NCBI GenBank assembly: GCA_029224965.1
Contig: JAQXVO010000013.1
Location: forward strand, 1 to 64,000
Direction: 5' to 3'
Length of the DNA: 64,000 nucleotides
DNA from: Lachnospiraceae bacterium
GTDB taxonomy: Bacteria > Bacillota > Clostridia > Lachnospirales > Lachnospiraceae
In this document: one piece after another, positions 15,279-23,726 of the stretch
Layout of the letters: every line of letters starts with the position of its first letter
How positions within the stretch are numbered: position 1 is the stretch's first letter
Notes under the pieces: model-generated
What the model was told of the DNA's origin: nothing
The model's database searches: none
What the model saw: the letters and a program-made list of their open reading frames with translations, nothing else
Position numbers and translations under genes: made by a program

Positions 15279-16562
15279 ATGAAAAGCGCACATGAAGTAT
15301 ATGACGAAGCAGCAAAGGTCTGGAATCCCAACAAGGTCGACATCTTCCGGGGCTTCGGTCTGGAGATGGCCATGGGAGAGCGGGGCGGCTGCCGTTTCAA
15401 GGATCTGGACGGAAAGACCTATATCAACATGCACAGTAATGGCGGCGTCTTCAACCTGGGCCACAAAAACCCGGAGATCATGCAGGCCATCATTGACGGT
15501 GTTCAGAAGGTCGATGCCGGGAACCATTATTTTCCTTCCGAATACAAGAACCGGCTCTGCGAGCAGCTCCTGGCGGTTTCTCCCTCCTATATGAAATACG
15601 TCTACATGAGCTGCGGCGGCGGAGAATCCATTGATGCAGCGGTCAAATTCGCCCGCTATGCGACAAAGCGGAAGAGGGTCATTTCTCTGGACTGCGCTTT
15701 CCACGGGTCCACCGGCATCGCCATGGCCTGCTCCAACCCCGTATTTTCCGAGTTCTGGAATATGCCGGCCGATCCGGACCTCTACAGCAAGGTTCCCTAT
15801 AACGACCTCAATGCCTTGGAGGACATCCTGAAGAAAAACGACACCGCAGCGGTTCTGATTGAGAGTATCCCTGCAACGGCAGGTTTCCCCCTGCCCCGTC
15901 AGGGATACCTCCGGGGAGCCGCAGAGCTGGCCCACCGCTACGGCGCTCTCTACATCGCTGATGAGGTCCAGACTGGCCTCATGCGGAGCGGTCAGATGTG
16001 GTGCTGCGTCAAATACGGAGCCGAGCCGGATATGATTGTCACCGGCAAGGGCCTGTCGGGCGGATATTATCCCATGTCCGCCGTCATCATGAACGAAAAG
16101 TCCGGCAGCTGGCTTCACAAGGACGGTTTCGCCCAGGTCGCTTCCTTCACCGCATCGGAGATCGGCTGTATCGTCTCTTCCAAGGTCATGGAGATTCTGA
16201 CCCGGCCGTCCACCAAGGAAAATGTAGACCATCTGACCGGGCTTTTTGCAGAAGGCCTTCCGAAGATCCAGGCCAAGCATCCGAACTTTCTCACAGAAAT
16301 CCGCCAGTGCGGCGTCATCATGGGCCTGAAAACCAGCCATCCATACGGCGGCGCGGCACTGATGGTCAGCCTGATCCAGAGAGGTGTCTGGGCTGTTTTT
16401 GCCGACTATGACAAGGGAGCCCTTCAATTCAAACCGGGCCTTCTGATGGATGAGGAGACAGCAAGAGAGGTTCTGGCAACCCTGGATCTGGCCTTGTCGG
16501 ATGCCGAGGGGCTGATTCAGAAGGTGCCTCTGGAAGAAATGGAAAAGAGGGCAGCAATATGA
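15279..16562 (+). CDS. Class III PLP-dependent aminotransferase
   Basis: A 427-residue fold-type I PLP enzyme of aminotransferase class III. It has S-C-G-G-G-E-S-I-D-A-A (cofactor phosphate region), F-H-G-S-T, the A-D-E-V-Q-T-G-L motif and the PLP lysine in T-G-K-G-L-S-G-G-Y-Y-P. The G-K-x-L-S-G-G-x-Y-P form resembles ornithine/acetylornithine aminotransferases more than glutamate semialdehyde mutase. Its substrate is unknown. The gene follows the APH-type kinase by 171 nt (good AGAAGGAG site) and overlaps the next gene by ATGA. Pairing with a kinase suggests a pathway that phosphorylates an amino alcohol and then transaminates it or eliminates phosphate. Confidence 0.85.
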   Translation: MKSAHEVYDEAAKVWNPNKVDIFRGFGLEMAMGERGGCRFKDLDGKTYINMHSNGGVFNLGHKNPEIMQAIIDGVQKVDAGNHYFPSEYKNRLCEQLLAVSPSYMKYVYMSCGGGESIDAAVKFARYATKRKRVISLDCAFHGSTGIAMACSNPVFSEFWNMPADPDLYSKVPYNDLNALEDILKKNDTAAVLIESIPATAGFPLPRQGYLRGAAELAHRYGALYIADEVQTGLMRSGQMWCCVKYGAEPDMIVTGKGLSGGYYPMSAVIMNEKSGSWLHKDGFAQVASFTASEIGCIVSSKVMEILTRPSTKENVDHLTGLFAEGLPKIQAKHPNFLTEIRQCGVIMGLKTSHPYGGAALMVSLIQRGVWAVFADYDKGALQFKPGLLMDEETAREVLATLDLALSDAEGLIQKVPLEEMEKRAAI

Positions 16563-17080
16563 ATGGGAGAAATCTAAATGCAGGAAAGATGTCTGTAGGA
16601 AGCGTTGGCCTGGGAAAGACCGGATCGGCTGCAGGTATGGAGAAGCTGGCTGCTGATAAGGGCACCGTACGAAAGGAACTGCTTCGCACCATCAAATATT
16701 TTATGATTGCATCCTCGGCTGGGCTGATCGAGATTTCGCTTTATACACTTCTCGATTTTGCGACCCCCCTTCCTTACTGGCCAGCATATCTGATTGCACT
16801 GGTGGCAAGTGTTCTGTGGAATTTCACCCTGAACCGGCGCTATACCTTCCGGGCAGCCAATAAGATTGCTCCGGCCATGCTGAAGGTGGCCGCCTATTAT
16901 GCGGTCTTTACACCGCTTTCTACGATCCTTGGCAATTATCTGGCAGAAGATCTGCTCTGGAACGGTGTCCTGGTCACACTGATCAATATCCTGATCAACG
17001 GTGTGACCGAATTCCTCTATCAGAGGTTCTTCGTCTTCGGCAAGGCCGTGGATACCCGGCCGACAGTGATTTCGGGGTGA
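16559..17080 (+). CDS. GtrA-like membrane protein
   Basis: A 173-residue protein with about four hydrophobic segments after a roughly 45-residue polar N-terminus. The pattern R-T-I-K-Y-F-M-I-A-S-S-A-G-L-I-E and A-S-V-L-W-N-F-T-L-N-R-R-Y-T-F is the GtrA/DPMS-TM family signature (R-F-x-x-x-G, then N-F-x-x-x-R-x-W/Y-x-F). Members are thought to move or anchor lipid-linked sugars. Its ATG overlaps the aminotransferase stop by 4 nt (ATGA), so the two are coupled. No glycosyltransferase is next to it, so its link to the operon's metabolism is unclear. Confidence 0.8.
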   Translation: MNGRNLNAGKMSVGSVGLGKTGSAAGMEKLAADKGTVRKELLRTIKYFMIASSAGLIEISLYTLLDFATPLPYWPAYLIALVASVLWNFTLNRRYTFRAANKIAPAMLKVAAYYAVFTPLSTILGNYLAEDLLWNGVLVTLINILINGVTEFLYQRFFVFGKAVDTRPTVISG

Positions 17081-17140
17081 AGTTTTTTTGGGAGATTATG
17101 AAAAATTTAAACGGGGTCTGACTCGGGGTCTTGAATCAAA

Positions 17141-17196
17141 GAGCTCTTCTATGGAAGGATGAGATGTATTTGCCTTTCATAGAGAGCTCCTTTTTT
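17141..17196 (+). terminator. Terminator of the 13860-17080 operon
   Basis: A long stem of about 17 base pairs (17141-17158 with 17173-17189; one bulged T and one wobble) is followed by CC and six T residues. Confidence 0.85.
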
Positions 17197-17248
17197 CATC
17201 TTGGTCTATATTTGTATAAAGAAAAAACCGTCGGAGGTCGGGAACAAA

Positions 17249-17277
17249 TTGAAGATTCTTTTTTCCGAGCTTATAAT
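17249..17277 (+). promoter_or_regulatory. Promoter of the YczE-like gene
   Basis: TTGAAG (17249-17254), a 17-nt spacer and a perfect TATAAT (17272-17277), 44 nt upstream of the ATG at 17322. Confidence 0.65.
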
Positions 17278-17321
17278 AGAAAAAATTAAGTGTTTATTGA
17301 ATTTAGGAGGAAAATAGAATT

Positions 17322-17981
17322 ATGCGGATGAAATGGATGGCCCGGTGGGGTTTTTATCTTCTTGGACTTGTTATTCTGGCTTTGGGAATCATAGCAACAA
17401 CGAAGTCTCAGATGGGCGCATCCCCGATCATTTCTGTAGCATTTACCGCATCGCAGATCTGGCATCTGAATTTCGGAAACGCATCCCTGGTGATGTATGT
17501 TGTCATCGCAGGGATCGAATACCTGGTCAAGGGGAAGAATTTCAAGCTTTATGATCTCCTGCAGATTCCTCTTTCCATTCTTTTAACCCGTCTCTTCAAT
17601 TTCTTTGGAAATCTGCTTCCGGATGTGCATAATATCGGAGCCAGCATCTTCTTCCTGCTTATTGGCATTGTCTGCACCGGTATCGGCGCTTCCATGAGCA
17701 TGAATGCCCGCCTGGTACCGAATCCCGGTGACGGCATCAACCTTGCTCTGGCCGACCGTACCGGAAAGAACGCTGGCCTGGTCAAGAACTGCATCGATGT
17801 CTTCTGTGTCAGCTTAAGCGTTGTGATCTGCCTGATTGCAACCCATCCGACGCATGTGGTCGGCGTCGGCATCGCAACGGTCTGCGCCATGGTCGGTGTG
17901 GGACGTGTCATTGCTGTCTACAATCATTTCTTCCTTCAGAAGACCAATGAGATGATGGGTATGGAAGCGGCTGCAGCCTGA
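17322..17981 (+). CDS. YczE/YyaS-type membrane protein
   Basis: A 219-residue protein with five to six hydrophobic segments. It has the typical start W-x-F-Y-L-L-G-L-V-I-L-A-L-G-I, then S-Q-M-G-A-S-P-I, and the conserved P-N-P-G-D-G-I-N-L-A-L loop. These match the YczE/YitT-related family of integral membrane proteins. Molecular function is unknown. It has its own promoter and a strong TTAGGAGG site and lies 120 nt before the SstT-like gene. Confidence 0.8.
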   Translation: MRMKWMARWGFYLLGLVILALGIIATTKSQMGASPIISVAFTASQIWHLNFGNASLVMYVVIAGIEYLVKGKNFKLYDLLQIPLSILLTRLFNFFGNLLPDVHNIGASIFFLLIGIVCTGIGASMSMNARLVPNPGDGINLALADRTGKNAGLVKNCIDVFCVSLSVVICLIATHPTHVVGVGIATVCAMVGVGRVIAVYNHFFLQKTNEMMGMEAAAA

Positions 17982-18101
17982 AGCAGCGGATTTATGAAGT
18001 AACATATTTATATCGATAGGAGCATACGGGATTTAAGAAGAAATCCGGTAGGAAGCCTTCTGTACACAAAAATCACAATTCTTAGGAGGGAGAACAGCAT
18101 C

Positions 18102-19391
18102 ATGGAAGCCATCAAAAACTTTTTTACAGGCATCGCGCGGCGCTATACGCACACGAGCCTGATCCTCCGCATCGTGATCGGCCTTGTCATCGGCGCGATA
18201 CTCGGCGTCTTTGCAAAGGACTGGACCTTTCTTTCGATTCTGGGAGATCTCTTTGTCGGCGGCCTCAAGGCGATGGCCCCGATCCTGGTCTTTGTCATCG
18301 TGGCAGCTGCCCTTGCTCAGTCGAGGTCCCACCTCGACCGGCGCTTCGGCACCGTCATCTTTTTGTACCTTCTGACCACGCTGGATGCAGCCGTGCTCTC
18401 GGTCTTTACGAGCTATGCCTTCCCGCAGAAAATCGTCCTGCAGACCGCAGAGTCGGATCTACAGCCCCCGCAGGGCCTCGGTGAGGTCTTCTCTAATCTC
18501 CTCAACAACCTGGTTGCCAATCCCTTCTCCGCCCTCACAAGTGGAAACTACATCGGCATCCTGTTCTGGGCCATCCTGTTCGGCCTTGCGATGAAGCGCA
18601 TCGCAAGCGAGGAGAGCAAGACCTTCATGATGAACGTCTCGGATGCCATCTCCCAGATCGTGAGATGGATCATCGGCTTTGCCCCGTTCGGCATCTGCGG
18701 CCTCGTCTACACGAACGTGTCCACGAACGGCCTTGCAATCTTCCAGGACTACGGAAAGCTCCTGCTTCTTCTTGTTGGCACGATGCTCACGCAGGCCCTT
18801 GTCATTGCGCCGTTCATCGCGTTCCTGTTCCTGCACCGCAATCCCTACCCGCTGCTTTTCCGGTGCCTGAAGGAGTCCGGCTTGACCGCCTTCTTTACGA
18901 GGTCCTCCGCAGCAAACATTCCTGTCAACATGGCTCTCTGCGAAAAGCTGGGGCTCGATAAGGACATGTACTCGGTTGCCATTCCGCTGGGCGCTACCAT
19001 AAACATGGACGGCGCTGCGATCACCATCACGATCATGACCCTCGCTGCAGCCAATACCCTGGGCATCCGGGTCTCCATCCCCGCAGCCATCCTGCTCTCG
19101 TTTGTCTCCGCCCTCGGCGCCTGCGGTGCCTCCGGCGTGGCAGGAGGATCCCTGCTTCTCATCCCCATGGCCTGCTCCCTGTTTGGCATCTCAAATGATG
19201 CCGCCATGCAGGTCGTCGCCGTCGGCTTTATCATCGGCGTCGTGCAGGATTCCGTGGAGACTGCGCTGAACTCCTCCGGAGACGTCATGTTTGCGGCAAC
19301 CGCCGACTACGCACAGCGCATCCGGGAGGGCAAGCCCCTGCCGGAGTTCATGATGACGAAGAAGGAGAAAGCTGCCCTGAAGAAGTCCTGA
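18102..19391 (+). CDS. sstT: SstT-like sodium:serine/threonine symporter
   Basis: A 429-residue dicarboxylate/amino acid:cation symporter (DAACS fold) with eight membrane helices and two hairpins. Diagnostic parts are A-F-F-T-R-S-S-A-A-N-I-P-V-N (hairpin 1 serine motif), I-P-L-G-A-T-I-N-M-D-G-A-A-I-T-I (NMDGT-like helix 7) and G-V-V-Q-D-S-V-E-T-A-L-N-S-S-G-D. These fit SstT rather than glutamate carriers. It should import serine and threonine with sodium. Codon use differs from neighbours, with many CTC, ACG, GCG, GGC and AAG codons, hinting at horizontal acquisition. It follows a good TTAGGAGG site. Confidence 0.88.
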   Translation: MEAIKNFFTGIARRYTHTSLILRIVIGLVIGAILGVFAKDWTFLSILGDLFVGGLKAMAPILVFVIVAAALAQSRSHLDRRFGTVIFLYLLTTLDAAVLSVFTSYAFPQKIVLQTAESDLQPPQGLGEVFSNLLNNLVANPFSALTSGNYIGILFWAILFGLAMKRIASEESKTFMMNVSDAISQIVRWIIGFAPFGICGLVYTNVSTNGLAIFQDYGKLLLLLVGTMLTQALVIAPFIAFLFLHRNPYPLLFRCLKESGLTAFFTRSSAANIPVNMALCEKLGLDKDMYSVAIPLGATINMDGAAITITIMTLAAANTLGIRVSIPAAILLSFVSALGACGASGVAGGSLLLIPMACSLFGISNDAAMQVVAVGFIIGVVQDSVETALNSSGDVMFAATADYAQRIREGKPLPEFMMTKKEKAALKKS

Positions 19392-19572
19392 TCCCCTGCA
19401 CGGGATGGAACATTTGCATTCCGGCAGGCAATCCCCTACAATACCGAATGAAACGCGCGAAAAACCAAAGAGAAGAGTAGTCTCGGAAACTCCGAGCAGA
19501 TTATTCAAATCGATTTTGTGCAGGATTTATGTGCACGACAGAAGGATGATTCAAGTTTTGTGTATAAAAATA

Positions 19573-19603
19573 AGCCTTCCACTCAAAAAAGTCTGAGGGA
19601 AGG
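19573..19603. terminator. Hairpin upstream of the ribokinase-like gene
   Basis: GCCTTCC-A-CTCA pairs with TGAG-GGAAGGC around an A-rich loop. Only the minus-strand reading has a following T run, yet no minus-strand gene is near. The interval 19392-19689 holds no gene I can support. Confidence 0.45.
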
Positions 19604-19689
19604 CAAGTAAATGAACGATGAAAAAGAAAGGAATTTCGGATCCTTCGGGGTTTCCGAGAGAACACTTTTTAATAAAAGGGGATAGTCGT

Positions 19690-20736
19690 ATGCAGATTTT
19701 AAATTTCGGCTCCTTGAATATCGATTATGTCTACAAGGTTGACCACATGGTAAAGCGCGGGGAGACGCTATCTTCGACCGGACGCGGTGTCTTTACCGGC
19801 GGCAAGGGCCTGAATCAGTCGATCGCCATCGCCCGGGCCGGCCTTCCGGTTTTCCATGCGGGAAATGTGGGGCGTGACGGGGATCTCCTTTTAAAGGAGC
19901 TGAAGGATTCCGGCGTAGATATCTCTCTGGTCCGCGTTCTGGACGATCAGCCAAGCGGACATACCGTTATTCAGAATGATAAGGACGGAGACAATTGCAT
20001 CCTCCTTTACGGCGGAGCCAATCAGGCCGTGACAAAGGACCAGGTGGATGCCACTCTGGCAGAGTTTTCCGCCGGAGACTGGCTGCTTCTTCAGAATGAG
20101 ATCAATGAACTGCCCTATATTGTAAAAAGGGCTCATGAGCTCGGAATGAAAATCGTTCTGAATCCTTCTCCCATGAATGAGAAGATTCTGGATCTGCCTC
20201 TCAAGGATATTGAGCTTTTCTTCGTTAATGAGATCGAAGTCATCCAGCTGATCCGGGGCCTGTCGGGCCGGGATCCGGAGAAGGAGCTTCTTTCGGAGAC
20301 AGAGGGACCGGACTGGAATAAGATCCGTGCCGAGCTTTTAAAGCTTCTGCCTGAGGCACATTTCGTATTGACCATGGGATCCTTCGGTGCGGTCTATCTT
20401 TCCAAGGATCTGGCTCTGTATCAGCCGGCGGAGAAGGTCAAGGCTGTGGATACGACTGCGGCCGGTGATACCTTCACCGGATATTTCCTGGCCGGAATGC
20501 TGCGGGGACACATGGCTGGATCTTCCGAGCCAACCGGACTGGCGGCAGAGGCTGCAGAGAAATCTGAAAGAGCTGGATCAGCTGAAAGAGCAGGAGAGCC
20601 CGAAAGGGCGGATATCCTGACGGATGCCGACCGAATCCAGGTGAGTCTGGCCCTGGCCAGCCATGCTGCAGCCATTGCAATTACAAAGCAGGGCGCCGCG
20701 CCGTCCATTCCGAAAATTGAGGATGTTGAAACCTGA
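19690..20736 (+). CDS. Ribokinase/PfkB-family sugar kinase with an extra insert
   Basis: A 348-residue PfkB-family kinase. The N-terminal motif F-G-S-L-N-I-D-Y-V and the G-G-K-G-L-N-Q-S-I-A-I-A-R-A-G block identify a ribokinase-like enzyme. The C-terminal A-A-G-D-T-F-T-G-Y-F carries the catalytic Asp. It probably phosphorylates a pentose or related sugar. Ribokinases are about 300 residues; here a Glu/Ala/Ser-rich insert of about 35 residues lies between the A-A-G-D-T-F helix and the last S-L-A-L-A-S-H-A-A helix. The start at 19690 is chosen because the ribokinase fold begins there and AGGGG precedes it. No sugar transporter is adjacent. Confidence 0.85.
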   Translation: MQILNFGSLNIDYVYKVDHMVKRGETLSSTGRGVFTGGKGLNQSIAIARAGLPVFHAGNVGRDGDLLLKELKDSGVDISLVRVLDDQPSGHTVIQNDKDGDNCILLYGGANQAVTKDQVDATLAEFSAGDWLLLQNEINELPYIVKRAHELGMKIVLNPSPMNEKILDLPLKDIELFFVNEIEVIQLIRGLSGRDPEKELLSETEGPDWNKIRAELLKLLPEAHFVLTMGSFGAVYLSKDLALYQPAEKVKAVDTTAAGDTFTGYFLAGMLRGHMAGSSEPTGLAAEAAEKSERAGSAERAGEPERADILTDADRIQVSLALASHAAAIAITKQGAAPSIPKIEDVET

Positions 20737-20764
20737 AATCTGTAAATCTGTAAATCAGAGAAAT

Positions 20765-21233
20765 TACAACGGGATATGAGTTCTTCCTCAAAATCGTTGT
20801 CTAAAACAGGGTAATCTGGAGGTCGTACAACGGGATTCGAAATTTTCCTCGAAATCGTTGTATAAAAATAGCGAAATCTGGGGGTCATGCAACGGGATTC
20901 GAGGTTTTCCTTGAAATCGTTGTATAAAAACAGCGAAATCTGGGGGCATGCAACGGGATTCGAGATTTTCCTTGAAATCGTTGTATAAAAACAGCGAAAT
21001 TTGGAGGTCGTGCAACGGGATTCGAAATTTTTCTCGAAATCGATGTCCGATTATGAAAAAAACGGGGAATCGTACAACGGGATTTGAATTTTTTCTCGAA
21101 ATTGTTGTACGGATTTGAAAAAATCGGGAAATCATACAACGGGATATGTGTTTATCCTCAAAATCGTTGTATAAAATCAGGGAAACTGGAGGTCATACAA
21201 GGGAATTCAGGATTTCCCTCGAAATTGATGTAC
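20765..21233. repeat. Eight tandem 61/62-bp hairpin-forming repeats
   Basis: Units begin at 20765, 20826, 20888, 20949, 21011, 21073, 21135 and 21196, so spacing is 61 or 62 bp throughout. Each starts with TACAACGGGAT or a close variant, has a 3' arm AAATCGTTGTA about 20 nt later, and then a conserved linker (TATAAAAACAGCGAAATCTG type). The arms TACAACG/CGTTGTA plus inner TTCGA/TCGAA form an imperfect hairpin of about 36 nt. In unit 1 the inner stem is TGAG/CTCA instead, so both sides have changed together. The last unit is the most degenerate. Because the period is not a multiple of three and frames rotate, the array is probably not coding. It fills most of the 558-bp gap between the kinase and membrane protein genes. 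Confidence 0.93.
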
Positions 21234-21294
21234 AAAGAAGAAAAATGAAGTTAGAGCATTAAAGTTAGAGGCTTAGAAGGGAAGACCGTTTTCA

Positions 21295-22230
21295 ATGGAG
21301 AAACAGACAGGAAACAAGATCATCGACATGACATGCTTTCTTCTTGTCGTTTTTCTCATGGTTCTTCTGTCCCTTCTGGTGCATGAAAAGGAAGTGATCT
21401 TCCCCGAGGTCGGGGCTATTGCGGCGGGCATGTTTCTAACGCCCCACCGGTCCTGGATGACCAACGGGAAGCGGCTTTTCTTCTGCCTCCTTCTCTGTGG
21501 CATTGCCGGCATGGCCATCGTCCGTTTTCTGCCCCTGCCTCTGGCCCTGCAGATGATCGTGGCCTATATTCTGGCTCTTCTGATTCAGTCTCTGTCCGGG
21601 ACTTCCTTTATGCCGATGATTTCGGCTCTGGTTCTTCCGGTTCTCCTGCAGAGCCGGTCCATCTGGTATCTCTATTCTTTGATCATCTTTTCTCTTCTGA
21701 TTCTTCTGATTCGAAAGATCCTGGTGAAAAAGGGCCTGAAATATGAGGAGGAATTTATCCCGGTTCAGAGGGAGCTTCCATGGAAACTGACGTTTTTCCG
21801 GATTCTGGTGGCAGCTCTCATGATTCTTCTTGCCATAGGAACAGGCTGGCGCTTTATGGCAGCTCCGCCTCTTCTGGTGGCTTTTACCGAATTGTCCGCC
21901 TATAAAAATAAGGTGATCCGTATGCATCCGATCCGGGTCATCCTTCTTCTGACCCTGTCTGCAGCTTCCGGAGCCTGGGTTCGTCTGGCCTTCGGCGGTC
22001 TGCCGGAAGGATATCTGATCTTAAGTCTATTGATTTCTTCTGTATTATTTCTCTTTATTTTCTATCATACGGGTCCTATGGTTCCGCCTGCCGGAGCAGC
22101 AATGGTTCTGGCTTATCTGGCTCCCAGGGAGTCGCTCTATATTTATCCCTTACAGATCTGCCTGGGAATTTCCGCCTATGTGGGTATTACCTGTCTCAGG
22201 AACTACCTGATGCAGAAGAAAATCAAATAA
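21295..22230 (+). CDS. Multi-pass membrane protein of unknown function
   Basis: A 311-residue protein with about nine to ten hydrophobic segments. It has two similar-looking motifs, G-T-S-F-M-P-M-I-S-A-L-V-L-P and G-P-M-V-P-P-A-G-A-A-M-V-L-A, suggesting an internal duplication with a permease-like fold. HPP-type membrane proteins come to mind but I cannot confirm this. The ATG at 21295 has GGGAAG about 9 nt upstream. It begins 62 bp after the tandem hairpin array, which may lie in its leader. Downstream is a convergent CDF transporter. Confidence 0.7.
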   Translation: MEKQTGNKIIDMTCFLLVVFLMVLLSLLVHEKEVIFPEVGAIAAGMFLTPHRSWMTNGKRLFFCLLLCGIAGMAIVRFLPLPLALQMIVAYILALLIQSLSGTSFMPMISALVLPVLLQSRSIWYLYSLIIFSLLILLIRKILVKKGLKYEEEFIPVQRELPWKLTFFRILVAALMILLAIGTGWRFMAAPPLLVAFTELSAYKNKVIRMHPIRVILLLTLSAASGAWVRLAFGGLPEGYLILSLLISSVLFLFIFYHTGPMVPPAGAAMVLAYLAPRESLYIYPLQICLGISAYVGITCLRNYLMQKKIK

Positions 22231-22379
22231 TTCCATTGCTTCGATACAAGACATCTATCCAAGACAGAAAAGGTGGAATGGACATTTGTCATTCAATGAG
22301 GGATGGGATAAATACCGATGGGATAAATATAAATCGATACCATATTCTCAAAAAAATCTTCAAAGCAGATTCAGAGCAT

Positions 22380-22403
22380 AAAAAATCCTGCCGCGGGGCA
22401 GGA
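22380..22403 (-). terminator. Terminator of the minus-strand CDF gene
   Basis: On the minus strand TCCTGCC pairs with GGCAGGA around CCGC, followed by six T residues, about 100 nt after the CDF stop. The interval also has a directly repeated CTTAAGAGTTCTTTTCG at 22450-22500. Confidence 0.75.
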
Positions 22404-22504
22404 CATGCAGTGATTTCCTTATGAATTATTTCTGCTTTTCAGTGGGTCGCTTAAGAGTTCTTTTCGCTTTCTCAATGATATTCTTAAGAGTTCTTTTCGT
22501 TTTA

Positions 22505-23494
22505 TCAGAAGCTCTCGAAAGATCTGTCAGCGGTTTCCGCCGACAGGCTGGTATCGGGGATCATCTCGACATAGACATCGCTGTATTCGATGCGGAGGTC
22601 GTCTGTGATTTCCCAGACGATCTTTTTAACTTCACCGTAGTCAATCTGATTGCTGTCGGGCTTGAAATAGATGCCGATCCAGAACATGCGGCCGGTTTTT
22701 ACGACATCGAGAAAAGTCATCCGATAGGGCGTTCCAGTCAGATGACGTTCAGTGACGGTCCGGATTTCCGCCATAATTTCCGGATCAGGAGCGAAGAGAA
22801 CGAGGTCGTGGAGATTTTCCTTCAGCATGGAAAGGGGCTCCTTGACCAGGCTGGCGGTCACGATGATGGCCAGGACCGGGTCAATGTAGGGCGTGATCCA
22901 GGAAGCCTTCGTATTCCGTAAAATAAATTCCAGAGCGAAGCCGGCGCTGATAGCCAGGGTGCTGTAAGAATCAAGCTTCCAGGTATAGACCTCCGTCGCA
23001 ATCATGGGCGATTCAAAATCATGCTCCATCCGTTTTAAAACCAGATAGAAGACCATGCAGAAGAGGCTGACCAGGATTTCATAGATGGAGATCAGGCCGC
23101 CGTCAACGGCGTTGCCTCCGTGGAGGATGGCCAGGACATTTTCAATGATCAAGACGATCGACAGGGCAATCAGGACAAAGGTTTTCGTTACAACGAGAAG
23201 AGATTCAACCGGATAGAAGCCAAAGGAGCGCTTTTCCGTAACTTTCTTTCTGGAAAGTCGGGGTGAAAGCAGAAGCATGGGTAAGAGAAGTATGAGATCG
23301 ACCGAATCCCAGAGACAGTCGGACAGAAGAGTTCGGGAATGTGTAAAAACAGCCATGAAAATCTCGGAAGCCAGAAATATGATGCAGCCGACCATGGACG
23401 TATTCAGGATGTGCTTTTCAATTTTCTCATGCTTGAGCTGGACCTTCTTGGCATCGATCAGCCTTCGGGTCTGCTTGGATTTTGCTTCGGGCAT
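22505..23494 (-). CDS. Cation diffusion facilitator with altered metal site
   Basis: A 329-residue CDF-family exporter with six membrane helices and a cytoplasmic C-terminal domain (about 235-320). The TM2 motif reads S-D59-C-L-W-D63, matching the two conserved aspartates. The TM5 motif reads T170-W-K-L-D174, where most family members have His-x3-Asp (zinc) or Asp-x3-Asp (manganese). The site would thus be Asp-Asp-Thr-Asp if the alignment is right. The substrate is not predictable. The ATG at 23494 is used because GGAGG lies just before it; the open frame continues 23 codons upstream. Confidence 0.8.
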   Translation of the reverse strand: MPEAKSKQTRRLIDAKKVQLKHEKIEKHILNTSMVGCIIFLASEIFMAVFTHSRTLLSDCLWDSVDLILLLPMLLLSPRLSRKKVTEKRSFGFYPVESLLVVTKTFVLIALSIVLIIENVLAILHGGNAVDGGLISIYEILVSLFCMVFYLVLKRMEHDFESPMIATEVYTWKLDSYSTLAISAGFALEFILRNTKASWITPYIDPVLAIIVTASLVKEPLSMLKENLHDLVLFAPDPEIMAEIRTVTERHLTGTPYRMTFLDVVKTGRMFWIGIYFKPDSNQIDYGEVKKIVWEITDDLRIEYSDVYVEMIPDTSLSAETADRSFESF

Positions 23495-23697
23495 AAAACC
23501 TCCACTGCGCCGGAATGGTTTACATTTTCTCGTATTATAAACCCGGTTCGGGAAATGAGGCAAGGGAAGGAATATCCTGGAAAGTCCTGCAGGCCGGATG
23601 ATTTCTCGGCTTGCTTGCCAGGGAATACAGATTCTACCCTAACGCGGCCAATCTTCTGTAATTTCTAGACAGACCGGTCAAACTGTCGTCCCTTTTA

Positions 23698-23726
23698 TTG
23701 ACACGCCAAAAGCTGCGGCGTAAAAT
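23698..23726 (+). promoter_or_regulatory. Promoter of the ABC fusion gene
   Basis: A perfect TTGACA (23698-23703), a 17-nt spacer and TAAAAT (23721-23726). The expected transcript has a leader of about 190 nt, AT-rich, with GAATA/TTC-type short repeats but no riboswitch I recognise. The rest of 23495-23922 holds no gene. Confidence 0.7.

Noticed and set aside
20788-21139. Repeat proteins encoded on the minus strand across the array
   Set aside because: Open frames arise because the repeated unit lacks stops in two frames; the 61/62-bp period rotates frames, there is no RBS, and the residue pattern follows the DNA repeat.
20765-21233. CRISPR array
   Set aside because: The segments between the hairpins are conserved with each other instead of being unique spacers, and no cas genes are present.
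22236-22424. 62-codon plus-strand gene after the membrane protein
   Set aside because: No RBS, random composition, and it runs into the terminator of the convergent CDF gene.
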